From Clostridia bacterium (GTDB lineage: Bacteria; Bacillota; Clostridia; Christensenellales; UBA1242), in NCBI GenBank assembly GCA_022793335.1, contig JAAWCQ010000007.1:62001-126000 (forward strand): DNA of 64,000 nt. The letters run 5' to 3'. Positions 33,718-42,489 of this stretch are shown one piece after another. Position numbers and translations under genes: made by a program. Position 1 is the stretch's first letter. Each line of letters opens with the position of its first letter. The notes under the pieces were generated by a model. It was not told where the DNA came from. It did no database searches and was given only the letters and a program-made list of their open reading frames with translations.

Positions 33718-34260
33718 ATGAAACACAAAGGGACAGAGACAATAGAAACAGAGAGGCTTATTTTAAGAAGGTTTAATCCAAGTGATGCTGGCGATATGTT
33801 CAAGAATTATTGCAGCAGAGAAAAGGTCACAGAGTATTTGACTTGGAAACCATATTCAAATGTAAAACAGTGTGAGGAGTATTTGCTGAATGTTACACTT
33901 CCAAAATATGATAAAATTGACACTTATCGATGGGCTATTGTTTGGAAAGAAAATAATGAGGTGATAGGTTGCATTGATGTTATTGAAAGCTTGGAAGACT
34001 TAGAAAGGGCAGAGCTTGGCTGGGTTGTAAGTGATGACTTCTGGGGAATGGGAATTATGCCAGAAGCAGGAAAAGCTGTGATAAACTATCTTTTTGAAGT
34101 GGGTTATTCAAGAATTCAAGCCATTCATGATGTAGACAATCCAAAAAGCGGTCGTGTAATGGAAAAAATTGGAATGAGCCATGAAGGCAGAGTAAGAAAA
34201 TATTGCCGCAACCGAGAGGGCGTGTTGGTTGACTGTGAAATGTGGGCAATTGTAAAATAA
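33718..34260 (+). CDS. GNAT acetyltransferase, RimJ/RimL-like
   Basis: 180 residues. N-terminal signature TIETERLILRRFNPSDAGDMF is that of the RimJ/RimL group (ribosomal-protein or small-molecule N-acetyltransferases). The acetyl-CoA region is AELGWVVSDDFWGMGIMPEAGKAVINYLFE and the C-terminal VDNPKSGRVMEKIGMSHEG is also typical. It lies between a tyrosine T-box and tyrS, 82 nt upstream of tyrS, with a good GGAGAG site, so it is probably induced by tyrosine starvation. Substrate unknown. Confidence 0.85.
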   Translation: MKHKGTETIETERLILRRFNPSDAGDMFKNYCSREKVTEYLTWKPYSNVKQCEEYLLNVTLPKYDKIDTYRWAIVWKENNEVIGCIDVIESLEDLERAELGWVVSDDFWGMGIMPEAGKAVINYLFEVGYSRIQAIHDVDNPKSGRVMEKIGMSHEGRVRKYCRNREGVLVDCEMWAIVK

Positions 34261-34342
34261 TAAAACTTGAAATTATAAATCAAAATTAAATATTAAAAAG
34301 CGAAAAATATAAAATAAAGAAATTAAAGGAGAGATTAAAAAA

Positions 34343-35590
34343 ATGAAAAATATTGATACAAACTTATTTAATGTATTGAAGGAACGCGGACTTTTATATC
34401 AATGCACTGATGAAGAAGCATTGAAAAAACTTCTTGAAAGTGGCGAAAAAATAGCTTTATATGAGGGGACTGATCCAACTATGGACAGCCTCCATATTGG
34501 ACACTGCGTGCCATACTGCATTTTGAGACGATTTCAACAAGCTGGTCATAAGGTATATCTTTTGATGGGCGGAGCAACAGCATGTGTTGGCGACCCTTCA
34601 GGTAAAAGCGAAATGCGTCAGCTTATGGGCAAAGAACTTATACAAAAAAACATAGATAAAATCAAGGACAGCTTAAAAGTGTTTTTAGACTTTGAAGGCG
34701 AAAATAAAGCTGAAATAGTCAATAATGCTGACTGGTTTAAAGGTTATGATTACATCGACTTTATGAGAGAGGTTGGTGTGCATTTCAATGTAAACGAAAT
34801 GCTGACAAATGAAATATATGCAAACCGAATTAAAGAGGGCGGACTTACATTTTTTGAAATGGGGTATATGCTTATGCAGGCATTTGATTTTGTGCATTTA
34901 AATAAAGATAAAGGTTGCAAATTGGAATGGGGCGGAGCTGACCAATGGGGAAATATTGTTGCAGGAGTTAAACTTGCAAGAAAACTTAATTTTGCTGATG
35001 GCGGAAATCGTGAAATGATTGGTGCAACAAATCCACTTTTGCTTACACCAGAAGGTAAGAAAATGGGTAAGACAGAAAAAGGGGCAATATGGATTGACAA
35101 AGATAAAATTTCTGCTTACGATTTCTATCAAGGTGTATACCAAACCCCTGATGCTTGCGTTGAAATGATGTTTGCTCTTTTTACCGATTTGCCAATGGCT
35201 GAAATTAAAGATATTATTAAGGAAGATATTGTTAAGGCAAAGAAGCGTCTTTGCTTTGAAATAACCAAATTTGTAAGAGGTGAAGAAGATGCCTTACTTG
35301 CTCAAAAAATGAGCGAAAATCTTTTCACTCAAGGTGGAAATGATGCCCCAGAATTTGAAATGCAAAAGACAGAATTTGAAAGTGGCATCAATATATGTGA
35401 TGTTCTGTTTAGATGCGGTCTTTGCTCATCAAAAAGTGATGCCAGACGAATGATTGAAGGGGGCGCTGTTTCTATGAATGGTGAAAAGGTGTCAGACTTT
35501 TCAAAAAGCATAACAACAGCTGATTTTGATGATAATTCAATCTTACTTAAAAAGGGCAAGAAAAACTTTATTAAGGTTGTAATTAAATGA
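34343..35590 (+). CDS. tyrS: Tyrosyl-tRNA synthetase
   Basis: Charges tRNA-Tyr. 415 residues, class I synthetase: HIGH motif intact (residues 51-54 in DSLHIGHCVPYC), KMSKS replaced by KMGKT (about residue 239), and a C-terminal S4-like RNA-binding domain (INICDVLFRCGLCSSKSDARRMIEGGAVSMNGEKV). Domain order is normal. Expression is predicted to follow the upstream T-box. The last bases overlap the next gene (ATGA). Confidence 0.95.
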   Translation: MKNIDTNLFNVLKERGLLYQCTDEEALKKLLESGEKIALYEGTDPTMDSLHIGHCVPYCILRRFQQAGHKVYLLMGGATACVGDPSGKSEMRQLMGKELIQKNIDKIKDSLKVFLDFEGENKAEIVNNADWFKGYDYIDFMREVGVHFNVNEMLTNEIYANRIKEGGLTFFEMGYMLMQAFDFVHLNKDKGCKLEWGGADQWGNIVAGVKLARKLNFADGGNREMIGATNPLLLTPEGKKMGKTEKGAIWIDKDKISAYDFYQGVYQTPDACVEMMFALFTDLPMAEIKDIIKEDIVKAKKRLCFEITKFVRGEEDALLAQKMSENLFTQGGNDAPEFEMQKTEFESGINICDVLFRCGLCSSKSDARRMIEGGAVSMNGEKVSDFSKSITTADFDDNSILLKKGKKNFIKVVIK

Positions 35591-35940
35591 AATTTCTAAA
35601 AAATAATGAAATAATTGAGAAAAAATCGAAGTTTTATGGCTTTCTATTTCAAATAGAAAGCGAAGAAGAGGCAAAAGAGGCGATAGAATGGCTTCATAAA
35701 CAACATCCGAAAGCAACACATATTTGCTGGGCGGCAAGGGCTAAAACACCTTTTTATGAACGGGCAAATGACGATGGCGAGCCTGGTGGAACAGCTGGTA
35801 GACCTATTTTGTCAGTATTGCAAAAAAGAGATTTAAACAATGTATGTCTTGCAATTGTGCGCTATTTTGGCGGAATTAAACTGGGCGCGGGCGGGCTTGT
35901 GCGAGCATATTCCAAAGTGGCAGCGGAGCTTTGTAAATAG
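35587..35940 (+). CDS. IMPACT/YigZ family protein, short form
   Basis: 117 residues with the IMPACT (UPF0029) domain only: ERANDDGEPGGTAGRPIL and VRYFGGIKLGAGGLVRAYS. The C-terminal domain of full-length YigZ (about 200 residues) is missing, and no continuation was seen in other frames. The family has a translation-related role in eukaryotes; the bacterial role is unclear. Overlaps tyrS by 4 nt, so it is co-translated with it. Confidence 0.85.
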   Translation: MKFLKNNEIIEKKSKFYGFLFQIESEEEAKEAIEWLHKQHPKATHICWAARAKTPFYERANDDGEPGGTAGRPILSVLQKRDLNNVCLAIVRYFGGIKLGAGGLVRAYSKVAAELCK

Positions 35941-35990
35941 GTTTGAAGATTGGTTTAAAGAAAAAATAGCATGTTTAAGAAAAGATTTTT

Positions 35991-36046
35991 AACATAATTT
36001 TAAAATATTTTAACATAATTTTAAAATATTTTAACAAAATTTAAAA
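35991..36046. repeat. 21-bp tandem repeat, about 2.5 copies
   Basis: Unit AACATAATTTTAAAATATTTT at 35991-36011 and 36012-36032 (identical), then a diverged partial copy. AT-only spacer DNA between the IMPACT gene and recX; nothing else found in 35941-36195. Confidence 0.7.
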
Positions 36047-36195
36047 AATTCAGCATATTTTTATGAATTAGGATATTTATACGAATTTTTTAGGGTGTTT
36101 TTATAAATGTTTTTAGAAAAAATTGCAGAAAATTTTAACAAAATGCTTTTTAGAGCGATTTTGATGAAAAATTTAAAGTTTTATTGGGGGAATAG

Positions 36196-36816
36196 TTGAA
36201 AGAAATCACAGAAATTGAGAAAATTGGAAAGGGCTTAAGATATAGATTGTTTGTTGATGATGAGCTTTTTGGCGTGTTTGAAGCGGAAATTCTTGCCAAA
36301 CATTGTCTTAAGTCTGGACAGAAATTTGAAGATAGCTTTTTTGAAGAGCTACTTATTGAAAATGGAGATTATGCATGTTTCAATCGAGGGCTTTTGGCAC
36401 TTGAAAAAAGTATGAAAAGTGAAAAAATGCTTGTTTCTTATTTAAAAGAGAAGAAATATCCCTATGCATGCATTGAAAAAGCTGTCGAAAAACTCAAAAG
36501 TTATGGTTATATTGATGACGAAGCTTTTTGCGAAAATTTCATCTCTTCTTATATGTTTTCAAAAAGCAGAAGAAAGTTGAAATATGACCTTCTTTCTAAG
36601 GGTATCAATGACGAAATTGTGGAAGAAAAACTTGATAAAATGCTTAATGATGAAGGTGAAGCAGAAAAATGTTTCAAATTGGCCGAAAAATATATGAAAA
36701 ATAAAGAATTTGACCTTAAAAATAAGCAGAAACTTTTCAATCATCTGGCAGGAAAGGGTTTTGAATATGGTCAAATTTCATCAGTTTGGGAGAAACTTGA
36801 AAATGATAGGAATTGA
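36196..36816 (+). CDS. recX: Regulatory protein RecX
   Basis: Modulator of RecA filaments. 206 residues made of RecX three-helix repeats: YACFNRGLLALEKSMKSEKMLVSYLKEKKY, then KLKSYGYIDDEAFCENFISSYM, then KYDLLSKGINDEIVEEKLDKML. TTG start with GGGGGAA upstream; no ATG gives a better N-terminus. The end overlaps acpS by 14 nt. Confidence 0.88.
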   Translation: MKEITEIEKIGKGLRYRLFVDDELFGVFEAEILAKHCLKSGQKFEDSFFEELLIENGDYACFNRGLLALEKSMKSEKMLVSYLKEKKYPYACIEKAVEKLKSYGYIDDEAFCENFISSYMFSKSRRKLKYDLLSKGINDEIVEEKLDKMLNDEGEAEKCFKLAEKYMKNKEFDLKNKQKLFNHLAGKGFEYGQISSVWEKLENDRN

Positions 36817-37159
36817 TTTAGTAGATGTGGCAAGAATAAGCGAAAGTGACGCTTTTGTGGATAAAATAGCACTAGAGGGCGAAAAGACTTATTTAAACAG
36901 CTCTCCAGCGCTGAAAAAACAAAGAATTGCCGCATTGTTTTGCTTGAAAGAAGCAGTTATGAAAGCTTTAGAAATGGGGAAAGACAGCGGAGTTGTTTTT
37001 AAGGATATTGAGCTTTATCATGAAGAAAATGGAAAGCCTTGTGTAAGGCTTCATGGCAAGGCTCTAGAAAAGTTTGAAAGCTGTTTTTCAGGTAAGAGCT
37101 TGGAAGTTTCGATTTCACATATAAAAGAATTTGCCACTGCAATAGCAATGATTATTTAA
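36803..37159 (+). CDS. acpS: Holo-[acyl-carrier-protein] synthase
   Basis: Transfers phosphopantetheine to acyl carrier protein. 118 residues starting MIGIDLVDVARI with the metal-binding Asp, then LFCLKEAVMKALEMG with the catalytic Glu/Lys, and VSISHIKEFATAIAMI at the end. The readable frame extends upstream to 36710 but the conserved start is the ATG at 36803, inside the end of recX. Terminator at 37166. Confidence 0.93.
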   Translation: MIGIDLVDVARISESDAFVDKIALEGEKTYLNSSPALKKQRIAALFCLKEAVMKALEMGKDSGVVFKDIELYHEENGKPCVRLHGKALEKFESCFSGKSLEVSISHIKEFATAIAMII

Positions 37160-37165
37160 AAAATT

Positions 37166-37194
37166 AAAAATGACGCATATTTGCGTCTTTTTTT
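37166..37194 (+). terminator. Terminator after acpS
   Basis: GACGCA / TGCGTC stem with a 3-4 nt loop and seven Ts. Confidence 0.85.
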
Positions 37195-37235
37195 ACGCAA
37201 ATTAAGTTTAAAAGATTAAAATATGGGAGATAATC

Positions 37236-37496
37236 ATGTCAAAGCAAAGAGAATATGCTGCAAAGCTTCAAGAAAGATTTGATGAGTTTGGTCTATCGGA
37301 TGAAAAAATTTCTTCCGTCATTCATGCAATCTTTGGTGCGGCTCCGCATAATATGCTTATAGAGGAGGAAATTCTAAAAGATTTTTATGAGGGCTCGCCT
37401 CAGTCTTTTAAAGATGAATTTTCCACCTTTGAAAAAGTCGATTTGATTGATTATTGGGAAATTGTAGAGAGTGACTGGAACAATAAAAAGAGGTGA
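37236..37496 (+). CDS. Unknown protein upstream of mazF, candidate antitoxin
   Basis: 86 residues, acidic, mostly helical ([26 protein letters not shown]). Overlaps mazF by 26 nt, with GGGAG before its ATG, the usual antitoxin-toxin order and coupling. It lacks the ribbon-helix-helix or AbrB fold pattern of known MazE/EndoAI antitoxins, so the antitoxin role rests on position only. Confidence 0.65.
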   Translation: MSKQREYAAKLQERFDEFGLSDEKISSVIHAIFGAAPHNMLIEEEILKDFYEGSPQSFKDEFSTFEKVDLIDYWEIVESDWNNKKR

Positions 37497-37818
37497 AATT
37501 TATTATGCTGATTTAAGCCCTGTCGTTGGAAGCGAACAGGGTGGTGTTCGTCCAGTTTTGATTTTGCAAAATGACATAGGAAATAAATATTCACCAACCG
37601 TCATTGTATCGGCAATTACAAGTCAACTTGGGAAAGCAAAACTTCCCACTCATATCGAGCTGTCAGCCTCTGATTACAACCTTCCAAAAAATTCGGTTGC
37701 ACTTTTAGAGCAAATTCGCACTCTAGATAAGCGTCGCCTTCAAGAAAAGGTCACAACGCTTTCAGCGGATAAAATGAGAGAGGTGAATAAAGCGCTGCTC
37801 ATTTCACTTGGCTTTTAA
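37471..37818 (+). CDS. mazF: MazF/PemK-type endoribonuclease toxin (EndoA-like)
   Basis: Sequence-specific mRNA interferase. 115 residues with the family core [46 protein letters not shown] and the C-terminal [12 protein letters not shown]. The Arg and Thr expected in the active site (GVRP, SAIT) are present. GTG start inside the end of the preceding gene; the GAGTGACTGG context has no separate strong ribosome site, fitting coupling. Terminator follows at 37913. Confidence 0.92.
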   Translation: MTGTIKRGEIYYADLSPVVGSEQGGVRPVLILQNDIGNKYSPTVIVSAITSQLGKAKLPTHIELSASDYNLPKNSVALLEQIRTLDKRRLQEKVTTLSADKMREVNKALLISLGF

Positions 37819-37912
37819 TAACAAAATAAGCCTGCTTTATGCCGAAAATTGCAACAAACTTTAAAACAATTTAAATGCAAATTGCTGACAAAATTATTAA
37901 ATAAATTCATCT

Positions 37913-37935
37913 TGCGACTTGTGTCGCATTTTTTT
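37913..37935 (+). terminator. Terminator after mazF
   Basis: TGCGAC / GTCGCA stem, TTGT loop, T7. About 95 nt after the mazF stop. Confidence 0.8.
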
Positions 37936-37956
37936 GTATTTTATCGAATAATGTTC

Positions 37957-37985
37957 TTGTAATTTCCTGATAAATTTGTTATAAT
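37957..37985 (+). promoter_or_regulatory. Promoter of the glycosyltransferase gene, almost leaderless
   Basis: TTGTAA (37957-37962), 17-nt spacer, TATAAT (37980-37985), then CAAAACATT and the ATG at 37995. No ribosome site. Confidence 0.65.
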
Positions 37986-37994
37986 CAAAACATT

Positions 37995-39290
37995 ATGGAA
38001 GCTATCAACATTATTATTTCAGTTTTGTCTTATATAGGCACTGCACTTACTATATTGACATTATATAAAGTGATTTTCTTTTTAGTAGGAATATTCAAAA
38101 AGAAAAGATATCCTGAGGCGAAGCAAAAGCATATTTATGGACTATGTATTGCCGCAAGAAATGAAGAAAAGGTTATCAAAAATCTTCTTGACAGTATAAG
38201 CAATCAAGATTATCCAAAAGAAAGGTTGTGCGTCTTTGTAGTTGCGGACAATTGCACTGATAATACAGCACAAATCGTGCGAGATTATGACAAAAGCAAA
38301 CTTAATGTCGTCGTTTATGAACACAACAATCCAGACGAACGCACAAAAGGTTATGCTCTTCGATATTTATTTGACCAAATCAAAAAAGATTTTGGTATAG
38401 AGCTTTTTGATGGTTATTTCATCTTTGATGCCGACAATGTATTGCAAAAAGATTATGTCAGTAAGATGAACGATGCTTTTGATGATGGAAATAAAATCAT
38501 TACATCTTTCAGAAAGTCAAAAAACATGAATCAAAATTGGATTTCTTTTGCCTATGCTATGCACTGGCTGAGAACATGCCTGCTTGAAAATCGCGCAAAA
38601 GCTGTTTTAAATCAAGCTTGCAGAATACAGGGGACAGGCTTTTTGTTTTCAAATGAACTTGTAAAAGATGGTTGGAATTATGTTACTCTGACAGAAGATC
38701 GCTCTTTTTGTAGTGATGCAGTTGTGCAAAATTATCGAATTGTCTATTGCGAAGATGCAGTTTTCTATGACGAGCAGCCTTACAATTTAAAAGTTTCGTG
38801 CAGACAGCGTATAAGATGGGCAAAGGGACATTATCAATCTTTTGCTGAAAATGAGCCTAAATTGCTTAAAAACATGTTCAGAAAAAATAAATATTTCCCA
38901 ACTACTTACGATTGTTTCTGGCTAAATTTCCCAAGCGCTGCTGAAGGCGCTGTGAGAAGAATACTTACCAGAATTTTGACAATTACGCTTGCTTTTCTTG
39001 CCTGCGACTATTGGGGTGGAGTAAAAGGACTTCTTATTTTCTATGCCTCATATATTTTTAAAGCCTTCCTTTCTGGAGTAGGCCTTGTATTATTGGTACT
39101 TATTTGTTATCGCAAACAACTCGGCAAAATGCCAGTTTGGAAAACAATTTGGCACACCCTTGTGTTCTTCCTGTTTGATATAATTGGAAATTTTACATAC
39201 TATATTGCTTTATTTACAAAGGTGGAATGGAAGCCAATTCCGCACGATACTGTTATGGAAATGGATAAACTTGACAATCAAAATAAATAG
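37995..39290 (+). CDS. Membrane glycosyltransferase, family 2
   Basis: 431 residues: an N-terminal membrane helix, a GT-A domain and three to four C-terminal helices, the layout of processive or single-addition GT2 enzymes. Motifs: LCIAARNEEKVI, VVADNCTDNT, DADN (DxD), GTGFLFS, TLTEDRSF (TED) and QRIRWAKG (QxxRW). Likely adds sugars to lipid or extracellular polysaccharide at the cytoplasmic face. Donor and acceptor unknown. Promoter lies 9 nt before the ATG. Followed by a bidirectional terminator. Confidence 0.88.
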   Translation: MEAINIIISVLSYIGTALTILTLYKVIFFLVGIFKKKRYPEAKQKHIYGLCIAARNEEKVIKNLLDSISNQDYPKERLCVFVVADNCTDNTAQIVRDYDKSKLNVVVYEHNNPDERTKGYALRYLFDQIKKDFGIELFDGYFIFDADNVLQKDYVSKMNDAFDDGNKIITSFRKSKNMNQNWISFAYAMHWLRTCLLENRAKAVLNQACRIQGTGFLFSNELVKDGWNYVTLTEDRSFCSDAVVQNYRIVYCEDAVFYDEQPYNLKVSCRQRIRWAKGHYQSFAENEPKLLKNMFRKNKYFPTTYDCFWLNFPSAAEGAVRRILTRILTITLAFLACDYWGGVKGLLIFYASYIFKAFLSGVGLVLLVLICYRKQLGKMPVWKTIWHTLVFFLFDIIGNFTYYIALFTKVEWKPIPHDTVMEMDKLDNQNK

Positions 39291-39298
39291 AAAAATAA

Positions 39299-39330
39299 AA
39301 AACTTATCAAATTTGATGATAAGTTTTTTT
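39299..39330. terminator. Bidirectional terminator
   Basis: ACTTATC / GATAAGT stem with an inner ATCAAATTTGAT palindrome and T7. Separates the convergent glycosyltransferase and dehydrogenase genes. Confidence 0.78.
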
Positions 39331-39356
39331 GTTTGCAATAGATATCTTTAATTAAG

Positions 39357-40145
39357 TTATTTTTCTATATAAAACATTTTTGTCATTACTTTAATTACCC
39401 AAGAGCGAGGGAAGAATTTTTGCACTTGATATAAAAATTTATTTCGAGCGCCCATTACATATTGAGGTTTAAGCTTTCTCTTGCCAATAATTTTGACCAT
39501 AATTTTGGTCGCTTTCTCAATTGACATTCTTTTATCTTCACGGCTGTCAATACGCTCAGCAGAGCAGCGAATAGCCTCTCCATAACGCTCATTTGTGTCA
39601 TAACTTTTTTGACGATTTTTTGTGAAATTGGTTTTAATGTCACAAGGGCAGATAGCAGTTGATTGAATTTTTGTCCTTGAAAGCTCCATTCTAAGACAAT
39701 CACTCAGACTGCTTACTGCTGCCTTACTTGAGCAATAGAAAGCTCTGAAAGGCAATGGAAAAAGGGCGCAGGCAGAGCTTATGTTGATTATCTTTCCATT
39801 TTCACGCATTAGAGGCAGGCTGCATTGAATTGAGTTGACTGTTCCTAAGACATTGACATCATATTCCTTTTGAATAAGCTTGTTGTCAATAAGCTCAATT
39901 GCGCCAGAAAGGCCAAAGCCAGCGCAAGGGATGAGAATGTCAATCTTGTCTATTTTGGTCTTTATTTCGTCAAATATAGCCTTCATAGCTTGATAATCAG
40001 ATACATCACAGCAATAATCATCATCGCATAAACTTATACCGATTACATTATCGCCATTTGCAGTGTAATAATTTCTTAATGCCTGTCCAATTCCGCTTGA
40101 AGAGCCGGTAATTATGATATTTTTTGGTGTTTTTACTTTTTTCAT
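39357..40145 (-). CDS. Short-chain dehydrogenase/reductase
   Basis: 262 residues, classical SDR: NAD(P)-binding TGSSSGIGQ at about 14-22, CAGFG (the NNAG position), catalytic Ser in INISSACA, and YCSSK with catalytic Tyr and Lys. The C-terminal 60 residues are basic (KIIGKRKLKPQYVMGARNKFLYQVQ), as in membrane-associated SDRs acting on lipids or sterol-like substrates. Substrate unknown. GGAGAA site before the ATG. Confidence 0.9.
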   Translation of the reverse strand: MKKVKTPKNIIITGSSSGIGQALRNYYTANGDNVIGISLCDDDYCCDVSDYQAMKAIFDEIKTKIDKIDILIPCAGFGLSGAIELIDNKLIQKEYDVNVLGTVNSIQCSLPLMRENGKIINISSACALFPLPFRAFYCSSKAAVSSLSDCLRMELSRTKIQSTAICPCDIKTNFTKNRQKSYDTNERYGEAIRCSAERIDSREDKRMSIEKATKIMVKIIGKRKLKPQYVMGARNKFLYQVQKFFPRSWVIKVMTKMFYIEK

Positions 40146-40208
40146 CTTTTTTCTCCGTTATAATAATCAACTTAAAGTATATAATAAATTATGAAAAGTG
40201 CCAAATGA

Positions 40209-40238
40209 TTTGACATGTTTTTGATATTTTGATACAAT
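40209..40238 (+). promoter_or_regulatory. Promoter of the SHOCT protein gene
   Basis: TTGACA (40209-40214), 18-nt spacer, TACAAT (40233-40238). A GGAGGAA ribosome site follows. Confidence 0.65.
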
Positions 40239-40259
40239 CCTATTATATTTGGAGGAATA

Positions 40260-40757
40260 ATGAACAATACTAAAAAGATTTTGTTGATACTTGCTATCGT
40301 ATTCTCTTTTGGAGATGTTGCATGGAGTATATATGATATTGTAAGTTATTTTCAAACTGATGTTACTGTAAGGGCAGCCATATTCTATTTGATTTTTACT
40401 TTCATAAGCCTTGCTGCTTCAATTGCAATTATTGTGCTTTTGACAATGGCTGTTTGGAATAATGGAAAATATTTTAGGTCGCGTTATGGCTTATACATGG
40501 CGGCACTGACTATTTCAATCATCTTAAATCTTTTCTCAATTACCTCAGTGTTTCTTATTGTGAGCATCTTTATCTCTGATTGGGTTTGGATTAAGCCTGA
40601 AAAAGAGGTGAAAGAAGACGGCGTTATAATTGAATATGTCAAAAAAGAGGATAAGACTGATACTAAAGAAGAGAAGATTGCTTCTCTTAGAAAACGCCAT
40701 GAAAAAGGTGAAATTTCAGATGAAGAGTTTCAAGAAGAACTTACTAAATTATTGTAA
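40260..40757 (+). CDS. Membrane protein with C-terminal SHOCT domain
   Basis: 165 residues: three to four hydrophobic helices in the first 115, a charged linker, and a final SHOCT (short C-terminal) motif KIASLRKRHEKGEISDEEFQEELTKLL. SHOCT motifs are small oligomerisation modules of unknown partner. Terminator at 40793. Family of the membrane part not recognised. Confidence 0.78.
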   Translation: MNNTKKILLILAIVFSFGDVAWSIYDIVSYFQTDVTVRAAIFYLIFTFISLAASIAIIVLLTMAVWNNGKYFRSRYGLYMAALTISIILNLFSITSVFLIVSIFISDWVWIKPEKEVKEDGVIIEYVKKEDKTDTKEEKIASLRKRHEKGEISDEEFQEELTKLL

Positions 40758-40792
40758 TTAAATAAAATTTAAAGCTTAAAAATGATAAAAAG

Positions 40793-40820
40793 AAAAGACC
40801 ATATTAAGTGGTCTTTTTTT
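40793..40820. terminator. Bidirectional terminator
   Basis: AAAAGACCA / TGGTCTTTT stem with a 7-nt loop and T-run; between the convergent SHOCT gene and tadA. Confidence 0.82.
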
Positions 40821-40835
40821 AGTGATGTTTTAAAA

Positions 40836-41297
40836 TCAAATTTTGACAGTCTTGTTTTTACGCTTACTGGTGAAAAAGTTTCCAAGAAGGGTGGCTATAT
40901 CTTCGCTGTGCCGATCATCATATACAATTTCTACCTTATGATTTAGTCTTAAACTTGTAAGTATCTTTTCGCATAATTCATCTTGCGAGCTGGTCTCTTT
41001 GCAACCATAAACGACTTTTGCTATTCTTGCATTGGCAATAGCACCCGCACACATAGGGCAGGGCTCTAATGTAACATACAATTCAAGATTGTCAAGGCGC
41101 CAAGATTTCAATTTCTTGCAAGCCTTTTCAATAGCAATAATTTCACCATGTTTTATTGCATTCTGGCTTTTTTCGCGATTGTTATGCCCTCTGGCAATTA
41201 TCTTTCCATCTTTGACTATCACTGCTCCAATAGGCACTTCATCCTCTTGGTAAGCTTTGCGAGCTTCTTTTAAAGCTTCTTTCATAAAATCCAACAT
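40836..41297 (-). CDS. tadA: tRNA-specific adenosine deaminase TadA
   Basis: Converts A34 of tRNA-Arg to inosine. 153 residues, zinc deaminase: HGE at 50-52 (HAE in most members), PCPMCAGA with zinc Cys 80 and 83. Other family features VPIGAVIVKDGKIIARGHN and ARIAKVVYG are normal. Ala-to-Gly next to the catalytic Glu is a mild change. An ATG at 41297 is used because TAAAAT lies 6 nt upstream; no ribosome site is seen, so the mRNA may be leaderless. An in-frame ATG four codons later is an alternative. Confidence 0.93.
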   Translation of the reverse strand: MLDFMKEALKEARKAYQEDEVPIGAVIVKDGKIIARGHNNREKSQNAIKHGEIIAIEKACKKLKSWRLDNLELYVTLEPCPMCAGAIANARIAKVVYGCKETSSQDELCEKILTSLRLNHKVEIVYDDRHSEDIATLLGNFFTSKRKNKTVKI

Positions 41298-41303
41298 GCT
41301 TAT

Positions 41304-41332
41304 ATTTTAATGATTATTTTTTGAAATGTAAA
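41304..41332 (-). promoter_or_regulatory. Promoter of tadA, predicted leaderless
   Basis: Minus strand TTTACA (41327-41332), 17-nt spacer, TAAAAT (41304-41309), then ATAAGC and the ATG at 41297. Confidence 0.6.
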
Positions 41333-41341
41333 GCCATTTGA

Positions 41342-41370
41342 TTGTAATTTACAAACATTTGTTGTATAAT
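41342..41370 (+). promoter_or_regulatory. Promoter of the first CPBP gene, predicted leaderless
   Basis: TTGTAA (41342-41347), 17-nt spacer, TATAAT (41365-41370), then TAAAGG and the ATG at 41377. Divergent from the tadA promoter with only 9 nt between the two -35 boxes. Confidence 0.65.
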
Positions 41371-41376
41371 TAAAGG

Positions 41377-42360
41377 ATGAAAAATGCACAAAATGAAATA
41401 AAGACAGAAATAGAAAAAAGAAATATCTATAAAGATGATGACAGCGGAAAGGTGTTTTTATTTGCTATTGTATCACCACTTTTGCTTGCACTTATTATCT
41501 CTTTTGTAATTTCTCAAATTGCAAGAGGTCAAGAAATAGATTCCAGCGTGATAACTGAGAATATAGGCTATAGCATAGCTTATTCTATTTGCACCTTTCT
41601 TATGTTTGCCGTTATTTTCTTCTTGTATAATAAAAAACAAAAGATAAGTTTTAAAGCTGTGAATTTGAATTTTAAAATGAAATGGCATACCTATCTTTTG
41701 ATGGTCTTGGTGGGTGTAATATCCCTTTTCGGTATTCAATATTTTATAGGTGCATTTGACAACTTTTTAAAAGTTGTTGGCTATCCTTTAGACAACTCTT
41801 TGTCAGGGCTCAACCCAACATCTTGGTGGACATACCTATTATCAATTGTGCTTCTTGCCATTTTGCCTTCAATTTATGAAGAGTTTATCTTCAGAGGAAT
41901 GATTTTAAATGGGCTTAGGTCTCGCTTTAATGACTATGTGTCAATTCTGCTTTCTGCGCTTATGTTTGCCATAATGCACAATAATATTCAACAACTTATA
42001 TACCCATTCCTTCTTGGCTGCATAATGGGGTGGATAGTGCTTAGAACAGGCTCTCTTGTAAGCTCAATTATCGTGCATTTTATAAACAACTTTTTGGTCG
42101 TGACTTTTGCGTATATCGAAAATGCAACCGGCTTTTCATTATCTTTGGCAGATACATGGTGGTTTTATTTGTTCGCAATCGCACTGCTGGCGACAACCTT
42201 TGCAATCTATTATTTAATAGACAGATATTATTTTAAACATAAAAGCAAAGAAGAGCGTGAGCGCACTTCAGTCAAGACTTCAAAATATCTTTATATATCA
42301 TTTGCAGTCGCCGGTGTTTTATATTTAGTGGCAACAATTACAACCATAGTTATGGGCTAG
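41377..42360 (+). CDS. CPBP-family intramembrane protein (Abi domain), first copy
   Basis: CPBP proteins are CAAX-protease-like membrane peptidases; in bacteria several act in bacteriocin self-immunity or envelope processing. 327 residues with about eight hydrophobic segments. Motif 1 is YEEFIFRGMILNG (EExxxR), motif 2 HNNIQQLIYPFLLGCIMG, and motif 3 IIVHFINN. All catalytic Glu/His positions are present. A second homologue follows at 42490. AAAGG abuts the ATG, too close for normal ribosome binding. Confidence 0.88.
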   Translation: MKNAQNEIKTEIEKRNIYKDDDSGKVFLFAIVSPLLLALIISFVISQIARGQEIDSSVITENIGYSIAYSICTFLMFAVIFFLYNKKQKISFKAVNLNFKMKWHTYLLMVLVGVISLFGIQYFIGAFDNFLKVVGYPLDNSLSGLNPTSWWTYLLSIVLLAILPSIYEEFIFRGMILNGLRSRFNDYVSILLSALMFAIMHNNIQQLIYPFLLGCIMGWIVLRTGSLVSSIIVHFINNFLVVTFAYIENATGFSLSLADTWWFYLFAIALLATTFAIYYLIDRYYFKHKSKEERERTSVKTSKYLYISFAVAGVLYLVATITTIVMG

Positions 42361-42489
42361 TTTCGACAAAACAGGAAAAAATTCGACATTTTACTACAAA
42401 AGTAGACAAAAATCGTGCTTGATTTATTAAAATTTTCATAATATATTTAGTTGTACAATCGTACATTACATAGGTAAAAAGGGAGAAGG

